The notes beneath the pieces were generated by a model. That model saw only the letters and a list, made by a program, of their open reading frames with translations. It was not told the origin of the DNA and searched no databases. The position numbers were made by a program, and so were the translations under genes. A stretch of DNA of 64,000 nucleotides from Chromobotia macracanthus (Eukaryota; Chordata; Actinopteri; Cypriniformes; Botiidae). Of the stretch, positions 43,380 through 56,295 are shown in pieces; positions within the stretch are counted from its first letter, which is position 1; each line of letters begins with the position of its first letter. The DNA lies in the NCBI GenBank assembly GCA_036877525.1, contig JAZGTH010000008.1:1020001-1084000 (forward strand). The letters run 5' to 3'.

Positions 43380-43770
43380 TAACATGTTTTAACATGATGC
43401 TAGCATGATGTTAGCATGATCAGTAAATGGTTGCTAGGGTGTAGCTAGATAGTTAACAGGGTAAAACAAATAGACAGATGTGTGTGTGAATCAAGAGATA
43501 AATCCCATCTCTATGATGATTTGTTACTGAGATATAGCCAATACATGTTGGTTGCTGGTGTGCTCTAAATGGTTGTTAGTCTCAGTCAAAACAAGCCACC
43601 CACGTCTTTATGACATTCTGATGTGGAGTTATGACGGCACAAATGTTTTGTCTTTGGGATTTTTCACTCACTTTTTCATACGCCCTGAAAACATTGTACA
43701 CCCGATCGCTTATAAAAGTCACAGCACACCTCTCCTCAATAAGCCGGTTGATTTAACATCTCATTCATAG
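43380..43770 (+). repeat. Single copy of the GTTGCTAGGG repeat family
   Basis: Starts with ATGATGCTAGCATGATGTTA minisatellite units, then GGTTGCTAGGGTGTAGCTAG, ATAGTTAACAGGGTAAAAC and inner sequence ending ACATTGTACACCCGATCGCT. It matches the left arm at 58.2-59.0 kb and, for its inner end, the right arm at about 59590-59660. Confidence 0.7.
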
Positions 43771-44353
43771 GTCTATGGCAAACAGTGCAGGATGAGTTAC
43801 ATACAGAAGTTTTTTCAGAAAAAGAAGTAGTATGAGAAGAGTAATAGTAAATAATATACTTAGCTTCACTAATAATAATAAGCTTAAATAGACAGTATGT
43901 TGGCTTTTCAATTTTAGGCAATCGGTGACTACATTGAAGATGCCAAGATATTGTCACGATACACAAAGGTAAACAAACAGGTAAGTGTAAATACAAAGGC
44001 TTTAGCATCCAAATATGAGATATCCAGAACGTTGATAATCAGATAGATAATCAGATTAATCAGATTGCACAGATTGCAAGTATTGACAACAAAGACTTGA
44101 CAGGTAAGTTAGCTAATAGCATATTAGCATGAAAGCACACTTAGCTGGAGTGTAAATAGAGTCCTTTCCATATTGCAGGATTGTATCACGGTGGGTGAGT
44201 CAGGTAACAACAAACAAGCTGTGAGACCAAACAAAGGAGTGAGGGCTTTAGGAGTGCGTGTGGCTTTATACATGCTGGTAAATAGGTGGCAGGTGTGTGT
44301 GATAAATTCTTGGGCAATTGAGAGGGTGGGAGCGTGGCTGGTCGTGGGGTTGT
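43771..44353. other. Intergenic, nothing recognised
   Basis: AT-rich with a few short AGATAATCAGATTAATCAGA-like direct repeats at about 44040-44070. Confidence 0.4.
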
Positions 44354-46925
44354 GTTCAAGTTCAAGTTCAAGTTCAAGTGGAGTTTATTGTCATTTCAAC
44401 CATATACAAGTACATTGTACACAACGTTTCTCCAGGATCAAGGTGCTACATAAACACAGAACAACTACAAGGCTACATAATTTATACATAAAGTGCACAA
44501 GTGCGAACATGTGCAGACAGCACAAGACAGTACAATGACTTCTGGGGCAGACAATGGACATAGTAGGTCCCAGTGCAGTGTCGACCAGTACACAGTTCTG
44601 TTCCGAAGTGATCCTGGTGAAATAAAAATATAAGTGTTAACATAAGTGTAAACATACGATTATGTGCAATATAAGTATTTAGCAGCTAAAAGTATTTAAC
44701 AGCAGCATAATGTATTTAACATGCAAAAAAATTGCGGGGTGGAGGACGCACAGTTGTGTGGGGGTGTGTTCCTTCAGATCCAGTTCTATGTATTGAGGAG
44801 TCTGATAGCATGGGGGAAGAAACTATTGCATAGCCTGGTCGTGAAGGCCCACATGCTTCGGTACCGTTTACCAGACGGCATAAGGTTAAAGAGTGTGTGA
44901 GAGTGGTGTGTGGGGTCATCCACAATGCTGGTGACTTTACGGATGCAGCGTGAGGTGTAAATGTCTGTGATGGAGGGAAGAGAGACCCTGATGATCTTCT
45001 CAGCTGTTCTCACTATCTGCTGAAGGGTCTTGCGGTCCGAGACAGTGCAATTCCCAAACCAGGCAGTGATGCAGCTGCACAGGATGCTCTCGATAGTCCC
45101 TCTGTAGAATGTGGTGAGGATGGGGGGTGGGAGATGTGCTTTCCTCAGTCTTCTCAGAAAGGACAGGTGCTGCTGGGCTTTCTTAGTTATCAAACTTGTG
45201 TTGAGCAACCAGGTGAGGTTCTTCACCAGGTGAACACCAAGAAACTTGTTGCTCTTGACGATTTCCACGGAGGAGCCACTGATGTTTAGCGGATAGTGGT
45301 CGTTCTGTGCTCTTCGGAAGTCTGCAACCATCTCTTTAGTTGTCCACGTTCAAAGACAGGTTGTTGGCTCTGCACCAGTCTGTTAGCTGCTGCACCTCCT
45401 CTCTGTATGCTGACTCATCATTCTTGCTGATGAGACCCACCACGGTCATGTCACTGCGAACTTGATGATATGATTCGAGCTGTGCATTGCTACACAGTCA
45501 TGGGTCAGCAGAGTGAACAGCAATGGACTGAGCACATAGCATTGTGGGGTCCCAGTGCTCAGTGTGGTGGTGTTGGAGGTGCTGTTCCCGATCCAGACTG
45601 ACTGAGGTCTCCCAGTCAGGAAGTCCAGGGTCCAGTTACAGAGAGAGGTGTTCAGAGGGAGGGGGTCCAGTGAGGAGGGCAGCAGGGTCTTGGGTGAGGA
45701 TGTGCCTCAAGACGAGCCTCTCAAAGCATGTCATGATGATGGGTGTAAGTGCAACAGGACGGTAGTCGTTGAGGCAGGACACTGTTGACTTCTTTGGCAC
45801 AGGAATGATGGTGGTGGTCTTGAAGCACGTCGGAACAATGGTGCTGCTCAGGGAGGTGTTGAAGTTGTCCGTGAAAACATCTGTGAGATGGTCTGCACAT
45901 CCTCTGAGCACCCTGCCAGGAATGTTGTCTGGACCAGCAGCCTTCCGCGGGTTGACTTTGTGTAGAGTCTTCCTCACATCTGTCATGGTTAGACACAGCA
46001 CCTGGTCATTGGGAGAAGGGGTGGTCTTCCTCGTCATGTTGTTCAGTGCATCTGGGAGGGAAGCATGTCACAGGCAGGTGATGTTGTCCTGTAGTTGGTG
46101 ATGGCCTGGATGCCCTGCCACATGTGCCATGTGTCTCTGTAGGCCTCAAAGTGGTTATGGATTCTATGAGCGTGTGTGTGCTTTGCCTCTCTGATAGCCT
46201 GGGACAGTTTGGCCCTCACTGTTCTTAGGGACACCTTTTTACCTGCTCTGAAAGGTAGGTCTTGGGTCCTCAGTAGTGCACGCACCTCTGCAGTCATCCA
46301 TGGCTTCTGGTTGGAGCGTGTGGTGATGGTCTTGCAGATGGTGATGTCATCAATGCACTTGCTGATATAGCTGGTCACTGATGTCGCGTATTCCTCCAAG
46401 CTGGTGAAGTCGCCATCAGTTGTTGCTTCCCTGAACATGTGCCAGTCAGTGAGTTCAAAACAGTCCTGGAGAGCAGAGATGGCTCCTGTTGACCAGGTTT
46501 TCACCTGCTTCAGAACCGGTTTGGAGCGTCTGACTAGCGGTCTGTAGTTTGGAATTAGCATAACAGAGATGTGGTCTGAGTAGCCGATGGGGGGCGTGGC
46601 TCCGCACAGTACACGCCAGGGATGTTTGTATAAACAAGGTCCAGCACATTCTCCCCTCCACATGTTGCAAAGTCCACATGCTGATGGAATTTAGGGAGCA
46701 CTGACTTTTTGCATGATTAAAATCTATAGCAACAATAAACAGTCTGTCAGGGTTTGAGTTCTGCAGCTCACTAATAGCATTTTTAGTTTGGAAAACTATT
46801 TTATTATTTTTCAGGTTCTTGCTATACATTTTTCTATATAGTTTGTATATGCTTGTGAGAACTTTATCAGTACGTGCTTTCACATATGTTTTAATATAAA
46901 CATCTAGTGGAACACAAAACATTTA
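44354..46925 (-). mobile_element. Rex1-like (CR1/L2 group) LINE, 5'-truncated
   Basis: Minus strand from about 46925: endonuclease C-terminal part (IVAIDFNHAK), linker (SDHISVMLIPNYRPLVRRSK), RT fingers (NPRKAAGPDNIPGRVLRGCA, NDYRPVALTPIIM at 45980-45740), then RT C-terminal at 45331-44786 (KFLGVHLVKNLTW, STFYRGT-type ILTTFYRGTIESIL, CIRKVTSIVDD). The palm region is shifted and partly deleted around 45600-45400. The 3' end has an internal TTTATTGTCATTTC-type UTR and a fourfold GTTCAA tail at 44354-44379. Family name by recognition; the clade should be confirmed. Confidence 0.82.
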
Positions 46926-46984
46926 CATCTGTATTATTCATTTATAAATAATGAATAAATGAATATTACGGTTCATGCAAAAAT

Positions 46985-47105
46985 TGTTATTGTTTACTGA
47001 CCCACGTCATTCCAAACCCATATGACTTTCTTGTGTGGAATTCAAAAGGAGAATTTTTAAAGAATGCTCACATAACTCTTTTCCATATATTAAACAGACT
47101 TATAC
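46985..47105 (+). repeat. MITE-like fragment
   Basis: GTTTACTGACCCACGTCATT then CCAAACCCATATGACTTTCT is a common fish non-autonomous repeat motif. The ends are not defined. Confidence 0.4.
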
Positions 47106-47582
47106 TACCAGTGAAAAGTTTAAGATCTTGCCTGAAATGTTTCTTATGATCCTAAAAGTCTTTCAATCTGAATGTCTTCTTAAATGTCTGAAATTAGTTT
47201 TGTAGACAAAAATATATTTAAGCCAACCTAAATTAATTTCTGTCTTTTACTACAATTTTATTAATAAAAAACATGGCTTGGACTGAGTAAGGACAAAAAG
47301 CAGTCAATAAGACTCCAGCATAGATGGGAACTCTATGTCAGAACTCTATGTCACTATGTGGGAATGTCAGAATGACAGCTTTTTCTGTTTAAAAATGATT
47401 ACAGTGTAATGCCTCAAGAAACTAGATGTTAAAATATAACCATTTGATTTATTTGGAATTTTTTTTAGTTACAACATAATTCTCATAACACAAAGGTAAA
47501 CTACCTTTGTGTTATCTGATGATTTTAATGAGTTTATTATTCAAAAATGTGAAAGTGATCCTACTTTTGACTGGTACACTGT
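47106..47582 (+). mobile_element. Non-autonomous Tc1-like element
   Basis: The left end ACTACCAGTGAAAAGTTTAA and the right end TACTTTTGACTGGTACACTG are inverted versions of each other. The internal sequence (TGAAATGTTTCTTATGATCC, ...GAAATTAGTTTTGTAGAC) is a common fish family without coding capacity. Confidence 0.65.
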
Positions 47583-48080
47583 TAACCCAGATGTTGTTTA
47601 AACCCAAATAAATTAGGTACACTAAACATAAATCTTAAAATATTCTGTCCATTATTTAATGTTTTGGGTTTGCTGAACAATTTGCCTGTTTTTTCTCATT
47701 CTAAGAGAAAATTTGAGTTGAATCAATTTATCTTAGCTTATATTAGTCTGTTGATTGACATGTTTGAAAACTGACACTTAAAACTAATTTAAAAATATGA
47801 AATTAGAAATATGGGTACAATTCACAATTCAATTTTTATAGGTTACATAACCAATAAACTAGTGTGAGCTAAACTAATAGTTTTATATTAAAGAATGCTA
47901 CAAAGTTGTTAAGTTTATGAGCTCCCATCATGCATTGCAGCATGCATTAATTATACTGCTAATGTTATAGGGTTGTTGTTTGCTGTTTGTTGCCTTTATT
48001 TATACTAGCAGAGTTTTTGTATCAATGCTGCTTATTATGTGGTGAAGTTATGAACTCATCTTTTGAGGTTCGCTTACTGT
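47583..48080. other. Intergenic, nothing recognised
   Basis: AT-rich, no ORF or repeat family assigned. Confidence 0.35.
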
Positions 48081-48314
48081 TACACTGCAAAAAAACTTTT
48101 AAAGTTTACTCAACTTGGCTATACAAGTCATTTCAACACAAAATTTTAAATTCTGACTGGTATAATAATAAAAAAAAAATAGGTCAAGCAATTTTTCAAC
48201 CATTTCTTAAAAGTTACAGCAACTCAAGACCAGTCAAAATTACAAAAAGTTGAAATGACTTGTGCAGCCAAATTGATTAAACTTAAAAATTTAAGGTAAT
48301 TTTTTTACAGTGTA
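48081..48314. mobile_element. MITE with about 60-bp terminal inverted repeats
   Basis: The left TACACTGCAAAAAAACTTTT and right ...TTTTTTTTACAGTGTA are inverted. The homology extends inward to GGCTATACAAGTCATTTCAA against the inverted TTGAAATGACTTGTGCAGCC. 234 bp, non-coding, hAT-like ends. Confidence 0.75.
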
Positions 48315-48642
48315 CAATCATTGAGGTTTCTGTGTTAAATGTTAAAGTCTGTGCGATAAGTTTATTTTTTTTTGCTTTGTGTTGACCTTTTTTGCAAGCA
48401 GCACAAAATCTTAGAGACAAAACTCACATTAAAAATAAACTGTCAACCAAAATTTCTGATTGCTAATTATTTGCAGAACAGGATTTTTGGGTTAATGTGA
48501 CAAGAATGTATTGGTTGAACAAGACATTTTATGTTCAATTCAAACTGACTGTTGAAAGAACTCAAAAGTGACTGTTTAACAAAGCAAAATATCCATAACT
48601 TTTTAATGGAAAATCTGAGCTTGTCTGGGCTTACAGTGTAGT

Positions 48643-49538
48643 GTTCACCGAAAATTTCAAGTTCTGTTAATAATTACTACCCTCATGTCATTTTACACCT
48701 GTAAGACCCTTGTTCATCTTCGAAACACAAATTAAGATTTTTCATGAAATCCAAGGACTTTTTGACAGTAACGCAAATACCACTTTCAAGGCCCAGAAAG
48801 GTGATAAAAACAGCATTAAAATAGTCCCTGTGACTACAGTGGGTCAGCCTTAATTTTATGAAGCAGCAAGAATCATTTTTGTGTGCAGAAAACTAAACTA
48901 ATGACTTTATTCAACAATTTCTTGTCTTCCATGTTAATCTCTGACACACGTTCACGATGGGGACGCTATGCTCTGACATAGGACATTTTGATCTGCCGTA
49001 GAAACCGGAATCGCTACACTGTGTTTACAAGCACAGCAAGATGCATGCTGTACATAAAACAATCTTCATAAATATGTCTAAAGATGTCAACACAGAGGAT
49101 TATTCACAATCTTTTGCTTGGTTCTATGTCGGAAAACCAGCTCCTCCATCAGCACCATGCATATGCATCCTGGTGCTTTTGTGAATGTGTGTCAGAGACT
49201 AATGTGGAAGAGAAGAAATATTTGAATAAAGTTGTTTTTTTTTGTTTTTATGTGCACAAAAAGTATTTTTGCCGCTTCGTAAAATTAAGATTGAAGTGCT
49301 GTAGTCACATGTACTGTTTTAATGTTGACTCTGCTACATTTCTGGGCCTTGAAAATGGTACATGCATTGTTTTTTGGGGGGTGAGTGTTTAGGGGGTTAG
49401 AAAGCTCTCGGATTGCTTTAAAAATGTCTTGTGTCAAAATTTTCATTACAAATTTGTGTTCAGAAGATGAACAAAGGTTTTATGGGTGTGGAACAACAGA
49501 GGGTAATTAATGAGAGAATTTTCATTTTTGGCTGTGCT
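48643..49538. mobile_element. Non-autonomous DNA transposon with about 48-bp inverted ends
   Basis: The left GTTCACCGAAAATTTCAAGT, ...AATAATTACTACCCTCATG corresponds to the inverted right end AGAGGGTAATTAATGAGAGA, ATTTTCATTTTTGGCTGTGC. The interior (TTCAAGGCCCAGAAAGGTGA and ...TTTCTGGGCCTTGAAAATGG) is itself partly self-complementary, so the element could fold back over much of its length. It gives a chance ORF at 49084-49392. Confidence 0.75.
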
Positions 49539-51299
49539 ATTTGGGTGTATATTTATGTGATGTCTTACCTGAAGCAACATGTCTTTCAGTAAAAAAAGGA
49601 TTAAAGAGTTTTTGTGTCATGGGTGGCTATGGCACTGGGAAGGGGGAATATCCAATGTGACCTCAAATTTATCATGGAGAGTGAATGGTACTGACTTCCT
49701 GACCTCAGCATGCTTCCTGACCCCTGCCCTCTCACTATGAGTCTATGCCCAGACAATAAAGACGTCTGGCCACCTACTTGGCTAGTACTGCTTTCGCGAT
49801 GCAGGCATGTATTGCTTTGAAGCAGGTGTCACATTATATACAGTTCTGACCACATTTTAGGTAGCCTGGCACTGATCCTTCAACCATGGCATGGGTGAAC
49901 CCTGATTTATTTTCAAAAATGTGCTAATTCTGGGAATTCTTCAAACTTCTTTTGATTTTAGTGTTTGTATTGCATACTTACAAAAACACGTTTGTGTTCT
50001 TACCACAACTAACCATGAATGGTGACTAATATGCCCTTAAGCACAACTCAAGAACAAGAAGGACCGATGGCAAGAATTGCCAATGGCACATTGTCGTATA
50101 CTTTAATTACAAAATTATTTCACTATCATGTTACACTTTGGTTGATACCCCTTACCATATGACAAGTTTCAATTCACAGTTATAAAAGGAAGATAAACTT
50201 TGCATTTTGTATTGTTAAACATTTGTGTTGTTAAACACACACAAACACATCCAACAAAACCAGAGATCAAGACTACATCTCTCCTTAAAACCCTTTAAAA
50301 GGAGTTCTTTTATTTATATATCATTTTTGACTTGGGTTGATAAAGTGAGTTGTGCGCACTGAACTTTTCACTTGAGCAAATGGGCGAGTGAGTGGTTATT
50401 TCTGTGGTTATATTAAATTTAACAGGAAATGAAGGTTTTTTGGCCATTTTTACACTTCAGTCTCAGAAAAAGTGTAGACAGCTAAGTATCATGAAGTCCT
50501 GCCATGAGGTGAACGGCTCACCAGCATGACTTCCTTTTGCTTTATTCTAACTCAAAACTTTGCTGGTTCCACTCTTTTCATGAACCCTGTCTGATATGAA
50601 CAGTTCTTCTAATAAATAAACACACAAGACAGAAGTAAAATTAGGCTTTTAACATGTTGTTTATTACAGTGATATAAAAAACTACTAAGTGACTGATAAT
50701 TAATGTGGTGGTTAACCTAGTAAAATGGTTTAGAGAAATGAGAAAACACTTAAAAATGTGCCTCTCATGGCAAAATATTAAATGCTCTCTCATTCAGTCA
50801 ACCACTTGACTGAATTATTCGAAGTTAATCACTTTGAATAAAAAATGTCCGCTAAATGAATATGTGATATTGCATACATCTGACTTAGGGACAAACAACA
50901 AGTTCTGAGGTTTACCCCAAACATTCCCAAGGGACCTCAGACTCTCTTGATGGTTTTTCAGAGCTTCCTAAACAGAAAAAGAAGGAACATGCTCTATGTC
51001 AAAATGCCATGAAATGAGAGGAAGGGTCTTCCCTGTTCCTCGATGTGGACAGGAAATGGGGGTAGAGAGATAGTTATGGTCACATTATGATTAAAAACAT
51101 GAACAAATGGTGCTACTGTGAAAGATCTCTCAGGGTTCCCAAAAACCTGAATGTTTACTTTCTTTTTGACATCGCAATTTGAGTAGAAATTACACACCCA
51201 AATGATGATTCTGTACTTCAATGTGTTCCATTTTATATACTGCACTGTGCTGTTACATTGTGTGCTACATTGTGTAATTAACACTATAGAAATGTATGG
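49539..51299. other. Intergenic, no gene recognised
   Basis: 49620-49850 is less AT-rich than the rest but holds no conserved ORF. At about 50828-50860, a TAATCACTTTGAATAAAA, CTAAATGAATA piece resembles a SINE/LINE tail. The remainder is unassigned. Confidence 0.4.
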
Positions 51300-51715
51300 G
51301 ATTAATTTTGTGCCAATAAAGATTTATGAAACTTAAAGAAAAAAAACAATCTGAAAGAAAACACTCTGAAAATAAAAAACAATACACTTAATGGCAAAAG
51401 TGTATCATGGTTTTTAAACAAATCATATTTCATATTTTTTTAAAAATGTTTTCTAATCTTCCTTTTTCACAAATCACAGTTTTTGTTTTCAGTCCGCAAA
51501 TTTACATTCGACATTCTGGCACAAACCTCGCGTATGGGCGGGGCTTAACTGTGCTTTACTCTTATTGGCTAGTAAGATTTTAATGGACAGCTTCTTTGAC
51601 CTGGAACTAGACTTCAGTGGAGTGGATTGTCCAGAGCGATCTGGATGTAGTTATCAGTATTGCTGTAGTGTTTGTTCTGTGCAGTGACTGTAAAGTACTT
51701 ATTTAATTAGCATTT
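51300..51715 (+). repeat. Copy 2 of the promoter-like segment also at 17.9 kb
   Basis: Homologous to 17860-18190 in the same orientation. Contains a GC box GGGCGGGGC (51537-51545), an inverted CCAAT box (TTATTGGCTAG, about 51563) and no ORF. The combination looks like a core promoter. Followed at 51720-51851 by a possible exon ending CCCTCAG/GTAAAT. Confidence 0.6.
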
Positions 51716-54225
51716 CAGTTAGTAATTCATATTTAAGGTTTGGGTAATCTCATACAACTATTCTTTGGAGATGAGCTCTCAGGATCATCAGTAAGCATCT
51801 TCATCATCATCATCCTCCTCAGCTGTACTCCTGTCACCCTCAGGTAAATTAATGTAATTCAGATAATCAATAAAATTGAGTTTTATTTCTGTACAGTAGC
51901 AGTGCTAACTTACTAACTCATACTGTGTACTAACTTGTTAATTACTAACACCTGCACACATTATACACCCCACCCGTATACGCCACACATACAATGTTGC
52001 CATAACTGGTTCTTGGAAACAAAGTTCCATGCCATTGGTAAAGCTCAGAAGGCGTATTTTAGTATGGACAACCATAAATGTATAATCAGTTTCTTAACCT
52101 GATTAAGCAACAACATGTGACATCCAATACACAAAAGGAGAGTTACAATTAAGGGAGTTACATTTAAGCCACAAAAGTCAAAAAATATTTTTAAGAAATA
52201 CCAAGTCAATATGTAATAAACAAGCCAAATAAAGACAGTGCTGCATATTGTACAGAAATTGAACATTTAGCCATTATATTAATTATCTCATTTACATTAA
52301 CTTACCTTAGGGTGAATTAAGAAGGATCACAATGATGATGCTCCTGTGGTTTGTAAAGGTTTTACTCTCAATGCCCACATATTGAAAAAATGCAAGTTTT
52401 TTCCACAATGCAATAGTACAGTCATTCCAAAGCACTACTGGTGAGGTCCATTTTAAGAATTTAGTGCAAGGTGCCCTTAAAATAAGCTTTTAAGATTATC
52501 TTTGTTTTTAAACTCATTTTGAACGTATGTTGTCCCTTGACTTCACTCCCAGTCCGAATGACATATTTTTCAAATACTGCTACAGCAAAACAAATTTATA
52601 AGGTGACACTTATGGATGGAGGTCTTTAGAAAGAATGTTTTATTACTTTTGTCTGCATTTTGCAAATAACCTTGCCGTTGTATAAACACGTTTAAAAATT
52701 GATGTATACATTAAATGGTTTGAAGAGAACAAAAGAGAGACTTCTTTAAAGACAAACATCTAATCTAATCATCTACCAATATTTTAATATTAATTAGAAA
52801 AATACCACCACAATTCTTACCTTTAAATAATAAAGATAACACGAAAACATTTTATTCTATTTTCGTTCAAAGAAAATGTTTTTGAAAACAAAGTTTCTCT
52901 GCTGTTGTAATATTACCATAATTACAGTAATAAATGCACTCTTTTTTGCCAATGCTGTCTTGGTGTACACATTAAGCAACAACCAAAATTGGATGATCAG
53001 ACATATTTACATTTGATTGATTAAAGACAAGCTAAAGATAACTCATGACTCAACAACATTATTCCAGCTTTCTAACATTTTCCTACTTTTAGTTTAGCTT
53101 TGATGTTACATCACATGTCTGTGTAGTCTACACCGGATCCAAAACATCAGTAAAGCAACACTTGTCAATGCAAACACCAAAAGGTAAAGTGTACACTTTA
53201 CAGTATAATGTGTTTGCAGTATAATGCTAGTATAAATAAATACTAGTATAATCATGGAATTTGTGTAGGAACGTGTAAGATAATACACTAATGTATAACT
53301 GGGTCGTTTCAAAAGAGTGGTAATTTTTACATTGAGACCAGTTGATTTTAACCTTTATCAATGTCACTACCATAAGTTGTGTTACCACTTCTGTAAATGC
53401 ACATGTAACTGGTTCAATCTGTTGTGTGCACTTTCAGAAAATGTGACTTTAGTGTTGATGGCAAAATCTATCATCTGCGTTTTTAAAAAGGAAAAGTTGT
53501 TTTATTCTTCAGGTACAGTATATTTTTGTCCCATTACTTTGTTAATTTTATGCATGATGGTTTTGTATGTGCCATGCCTTGTTTAGGAGAGAAATGTACT
53601 AGGGGTAACCACAAAAATACACTTTATTACAAATTTATTTTTCCTGTCAGAGAATAAATTATGACTTTTTCCATCTTCAGACTCCAGAGTCAAACACATG
53701 ACGCATGCACAGTTATATACATGCAACCACAACAAACAAACAAAAAACTGAGAAACTGAAAAAATAAATATGTGAAAACTATGCTTATTGAGTCGTGTTC
53801 GTGATCTAGTCAAGCCACTACAGGTCATTAACACTACATGTGCAAGATGACAGGCTGTTTCGCTATAGAGATCAACATGCTGCTATTTCCACACCTCACA
53901 TTTATGACAACAGACCAAAGTCCATTGCGTTGTATGTGAATTATATAACAGGTCAGACTGTCTATCTCAAATGGCTAGATTTGTAGCATGGTACAGACGT
54001 GCACTACAAGACAAATTAATTTATATAATAAAAAAACTGATCTAAAGGTTAATGCTAAAATACTTGAAATGGGTTTTGGAGACAAACTTTGCCCATGTAT
54101 GAATTTCTTTACAAAATTATTTTTTTTTAAAAACCATCAACATAAACAAACAGTGGTTTGAAATAGATGAGCTGAACTGCATTGTGAATGAAAAGCAATG
54201 TGTTCAGCATACATGGTTTAGAAAC
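51716..54225. other. Intergenic, no gene recognised
   Basis: The first 135 bases hold a CATCATCATCAT/CCTCCT tract and a good donor (GTAAAT at 51845-51850). In one frame this encodes a hydrophobic run (VSIFIIIILLSC) but without an upstream ATG. The rest is AT-rich with chance ORFs only. Confidence 0.35.
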
Positions 54226-54452
54226 CATACCAGGATGCACCTCAGGAAGCTGGCTGACAGAATGACCACAGTGTGTAGTGCTGTAATTTAGGCAATGTGC
54301 GACTACTAAGAAATTTAAAGTTTTTGTTTTCTGTTTTTTTGGTCTTTCCCTTTCTCCCATTTGTTATTTGTGTTTGATGACTACTATTATTCTAAAATGT
54401 GTAATAATAAAGAGACCGTAGGTACGTCTAAACTTTGGACTGGTAGTGTATG
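54226..54452 (+). mobile_element. Right half of a non-autonomous Tc1-like element
   Basis: CCTCAGGAAGCTGGCTGACA to ...ACTATTATTCTAAAATGTG and the terminus GTCTAAACTTTGGACTGGTA GTGT. Same broad family as 47106-47582. The left end is missing or decayed. Confidence 0.6.
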
Positions 54453-55373
54453 TAAACATGCAAATACATAAATGTGTACACAGAAAGGCACTGTGACATG
54501 CACAGTGACAAACACGTGAATGCACACAAATCACAAAAACACATCTGACAAACGTTCCTCTGTTAGTTTTCAGTTTCATGTATTTTCTACCCACTTTTAC
54601 GATAATTGCTATGCAAAAAAATAAAAACAAATGATCTTCAATGTTCTCGTCACATTAATTTTTCAATTTGTCAATTTTAATTTTTAATTTTTTAATATTT
54701 TTGTCATGCATCACAAATGTCAAAAGATTTAATGATTTCCTTCAATAACAGCAGGCCAGACATTTTGCCTTAGTTGCTATTTGTGATTGTCACAGGAATC
54801 TGACTTTACACTTTTTGCAATATGATTTTTTCCAAAGCAGTCAAACAGAAAAAGTGCTTAATAGACCCCAGTGAGCAAACAAAAGGTGAAAACGGCAAAG
54901 AAAATCTCCCTAAAGTAATAAAATAACATTCCTTTAAACATTTTTTTGACATTTAACAATGTCAAAAATTTTTTTGACTCTTAACAATAGTAAAGAGCAT
55001 GTTTATAAACATGGCATATGGCACTTTTACTTAGCCTTTGCTTTCAGACTTTTCAAACATTTTGACCACTTGATACTTGATACTTTTCATAGTTGTCTTG
55101 TTAAAGCACTTAAAAGTAAGACTTAAATGAGCTAAAACCTATGGCTACATAAAGTCTTCACGATATTAGACCAAAATGCTTTTTCTTAAATAGGCTTTTA
55201 TTTTCTTTACCAGAAAATTACATCTTACTCTGAAATATCAAGTCTCTTTGGTTAAGTTTAATTTATGGCAGACTTGAAGCTGTGTTGCTTTAACGCACTC
55301 ATAATCCCAGACAGGACATGATGCTGGCTTATAGGTCACTCACTGTTTTATATCTATAGGAATAATTCTACTG

Positions 55374-55418
<45 letters not shown>

Positions 55419-56290
55419 TTTATGGTTATTTTACACTATGAGCACACATTAGAATTGACACTTATAGTCAGTGACTGCTAAATGCTACAGATCAAGACTC
55501 AACACCAGATAGCACTTTAGGCCCTGCATGCCTGTGAGGTCCTCTGCCAACACTGGACATGTCTTGGACTGAAGATGCCGCTGCTGATGCACAATTACAT
55601 ATACTCTCGCATGCACAAAAATGCATTATATTCACAAAATTGCTGATTATTATGTTACAGTATTTACATTCCACATGTATTGTAATCATTTGAAACATAT
55701 CCCCCCTTTTGTGCTGGGGTTTAGGGGGTCAGATCTTTTACTGCTTCCTGTGAAGTTACAACCACTGGGAGGAGATATTTGGTTTGGCTCCAACAAGAAT
55801 GCTGTGACATGACTTTGTGCTAGGGCTTTGTGTGATAATTTGGGTCACAGAAAAGTCACGCAGTTAGCGACTGGTCCTGGTGGAAGGCGACTGGTCCTGT
55901 TGCAGCAATCTTGGCAAGGGTGGGACTTTTAGAAGTCCCAAAGGGGGGAATATATGGTATATTTTCTGATCTGCATGATATGTATGGTATATTTTCACAC
56001 ATACTTGATATATTTGAATACAGTCACTGAGCACCACAGTTTTGATCTGTTTAGATCCTTTGCACATGTACACGTTTTATAATTACCCTACATGGAAATC
56101 TTAGTAATCTTAGTACTTTGAATAAATTACTTTTATGATTCTTTTTAAAAAAATAATCCTGCTCTTCTCCACAGTTAGAAATGGACTGGAAAAAATTAAT
56201 AAATAAAAAAGGAGTGTAGGTCACCTGACAGTGAAGATACGTGGTATCAATTGTGTACAAAAGGGAATCAGATTCAAGGTTGGAAAGACT
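54453..56290. other. Intergenic with an (AT)n microsatellite
   Basis: No gene recognised. A pure AT dinucleotide run lies at 55379-55415. At 55700-56100 there is a less AT-rich patch with a direct duplication, GCGACTGGTCCTG twice (55868 and 55887). Confidence 0.45.
55379..55415. repeat. (AT)n microsatellite
   Basis: About 18 uninterrupted AT units. Confidence 0.95.
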
Positions 56291-56295
56291 TTCTT

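Noticed and set aside
48643..49538. Host gene suggested by the 102-codon ORF at 49084-49392
   Set aside because: The ORF lies within a non-autonomous transposon and covers one of its inverted segments.
49620..49850. Less AT-rich patch as a possible exon
   Set aside because: No frame stays open with recognisable similarity and no flanking splice-site pair was convincing.
50994..54630. Several 60-100 codon ORFs between 51 and 54.6 kb
   Set aside because: No domain, codon pattern or splice context supports them. Lengths are within chance expectation for this amount of sequence.
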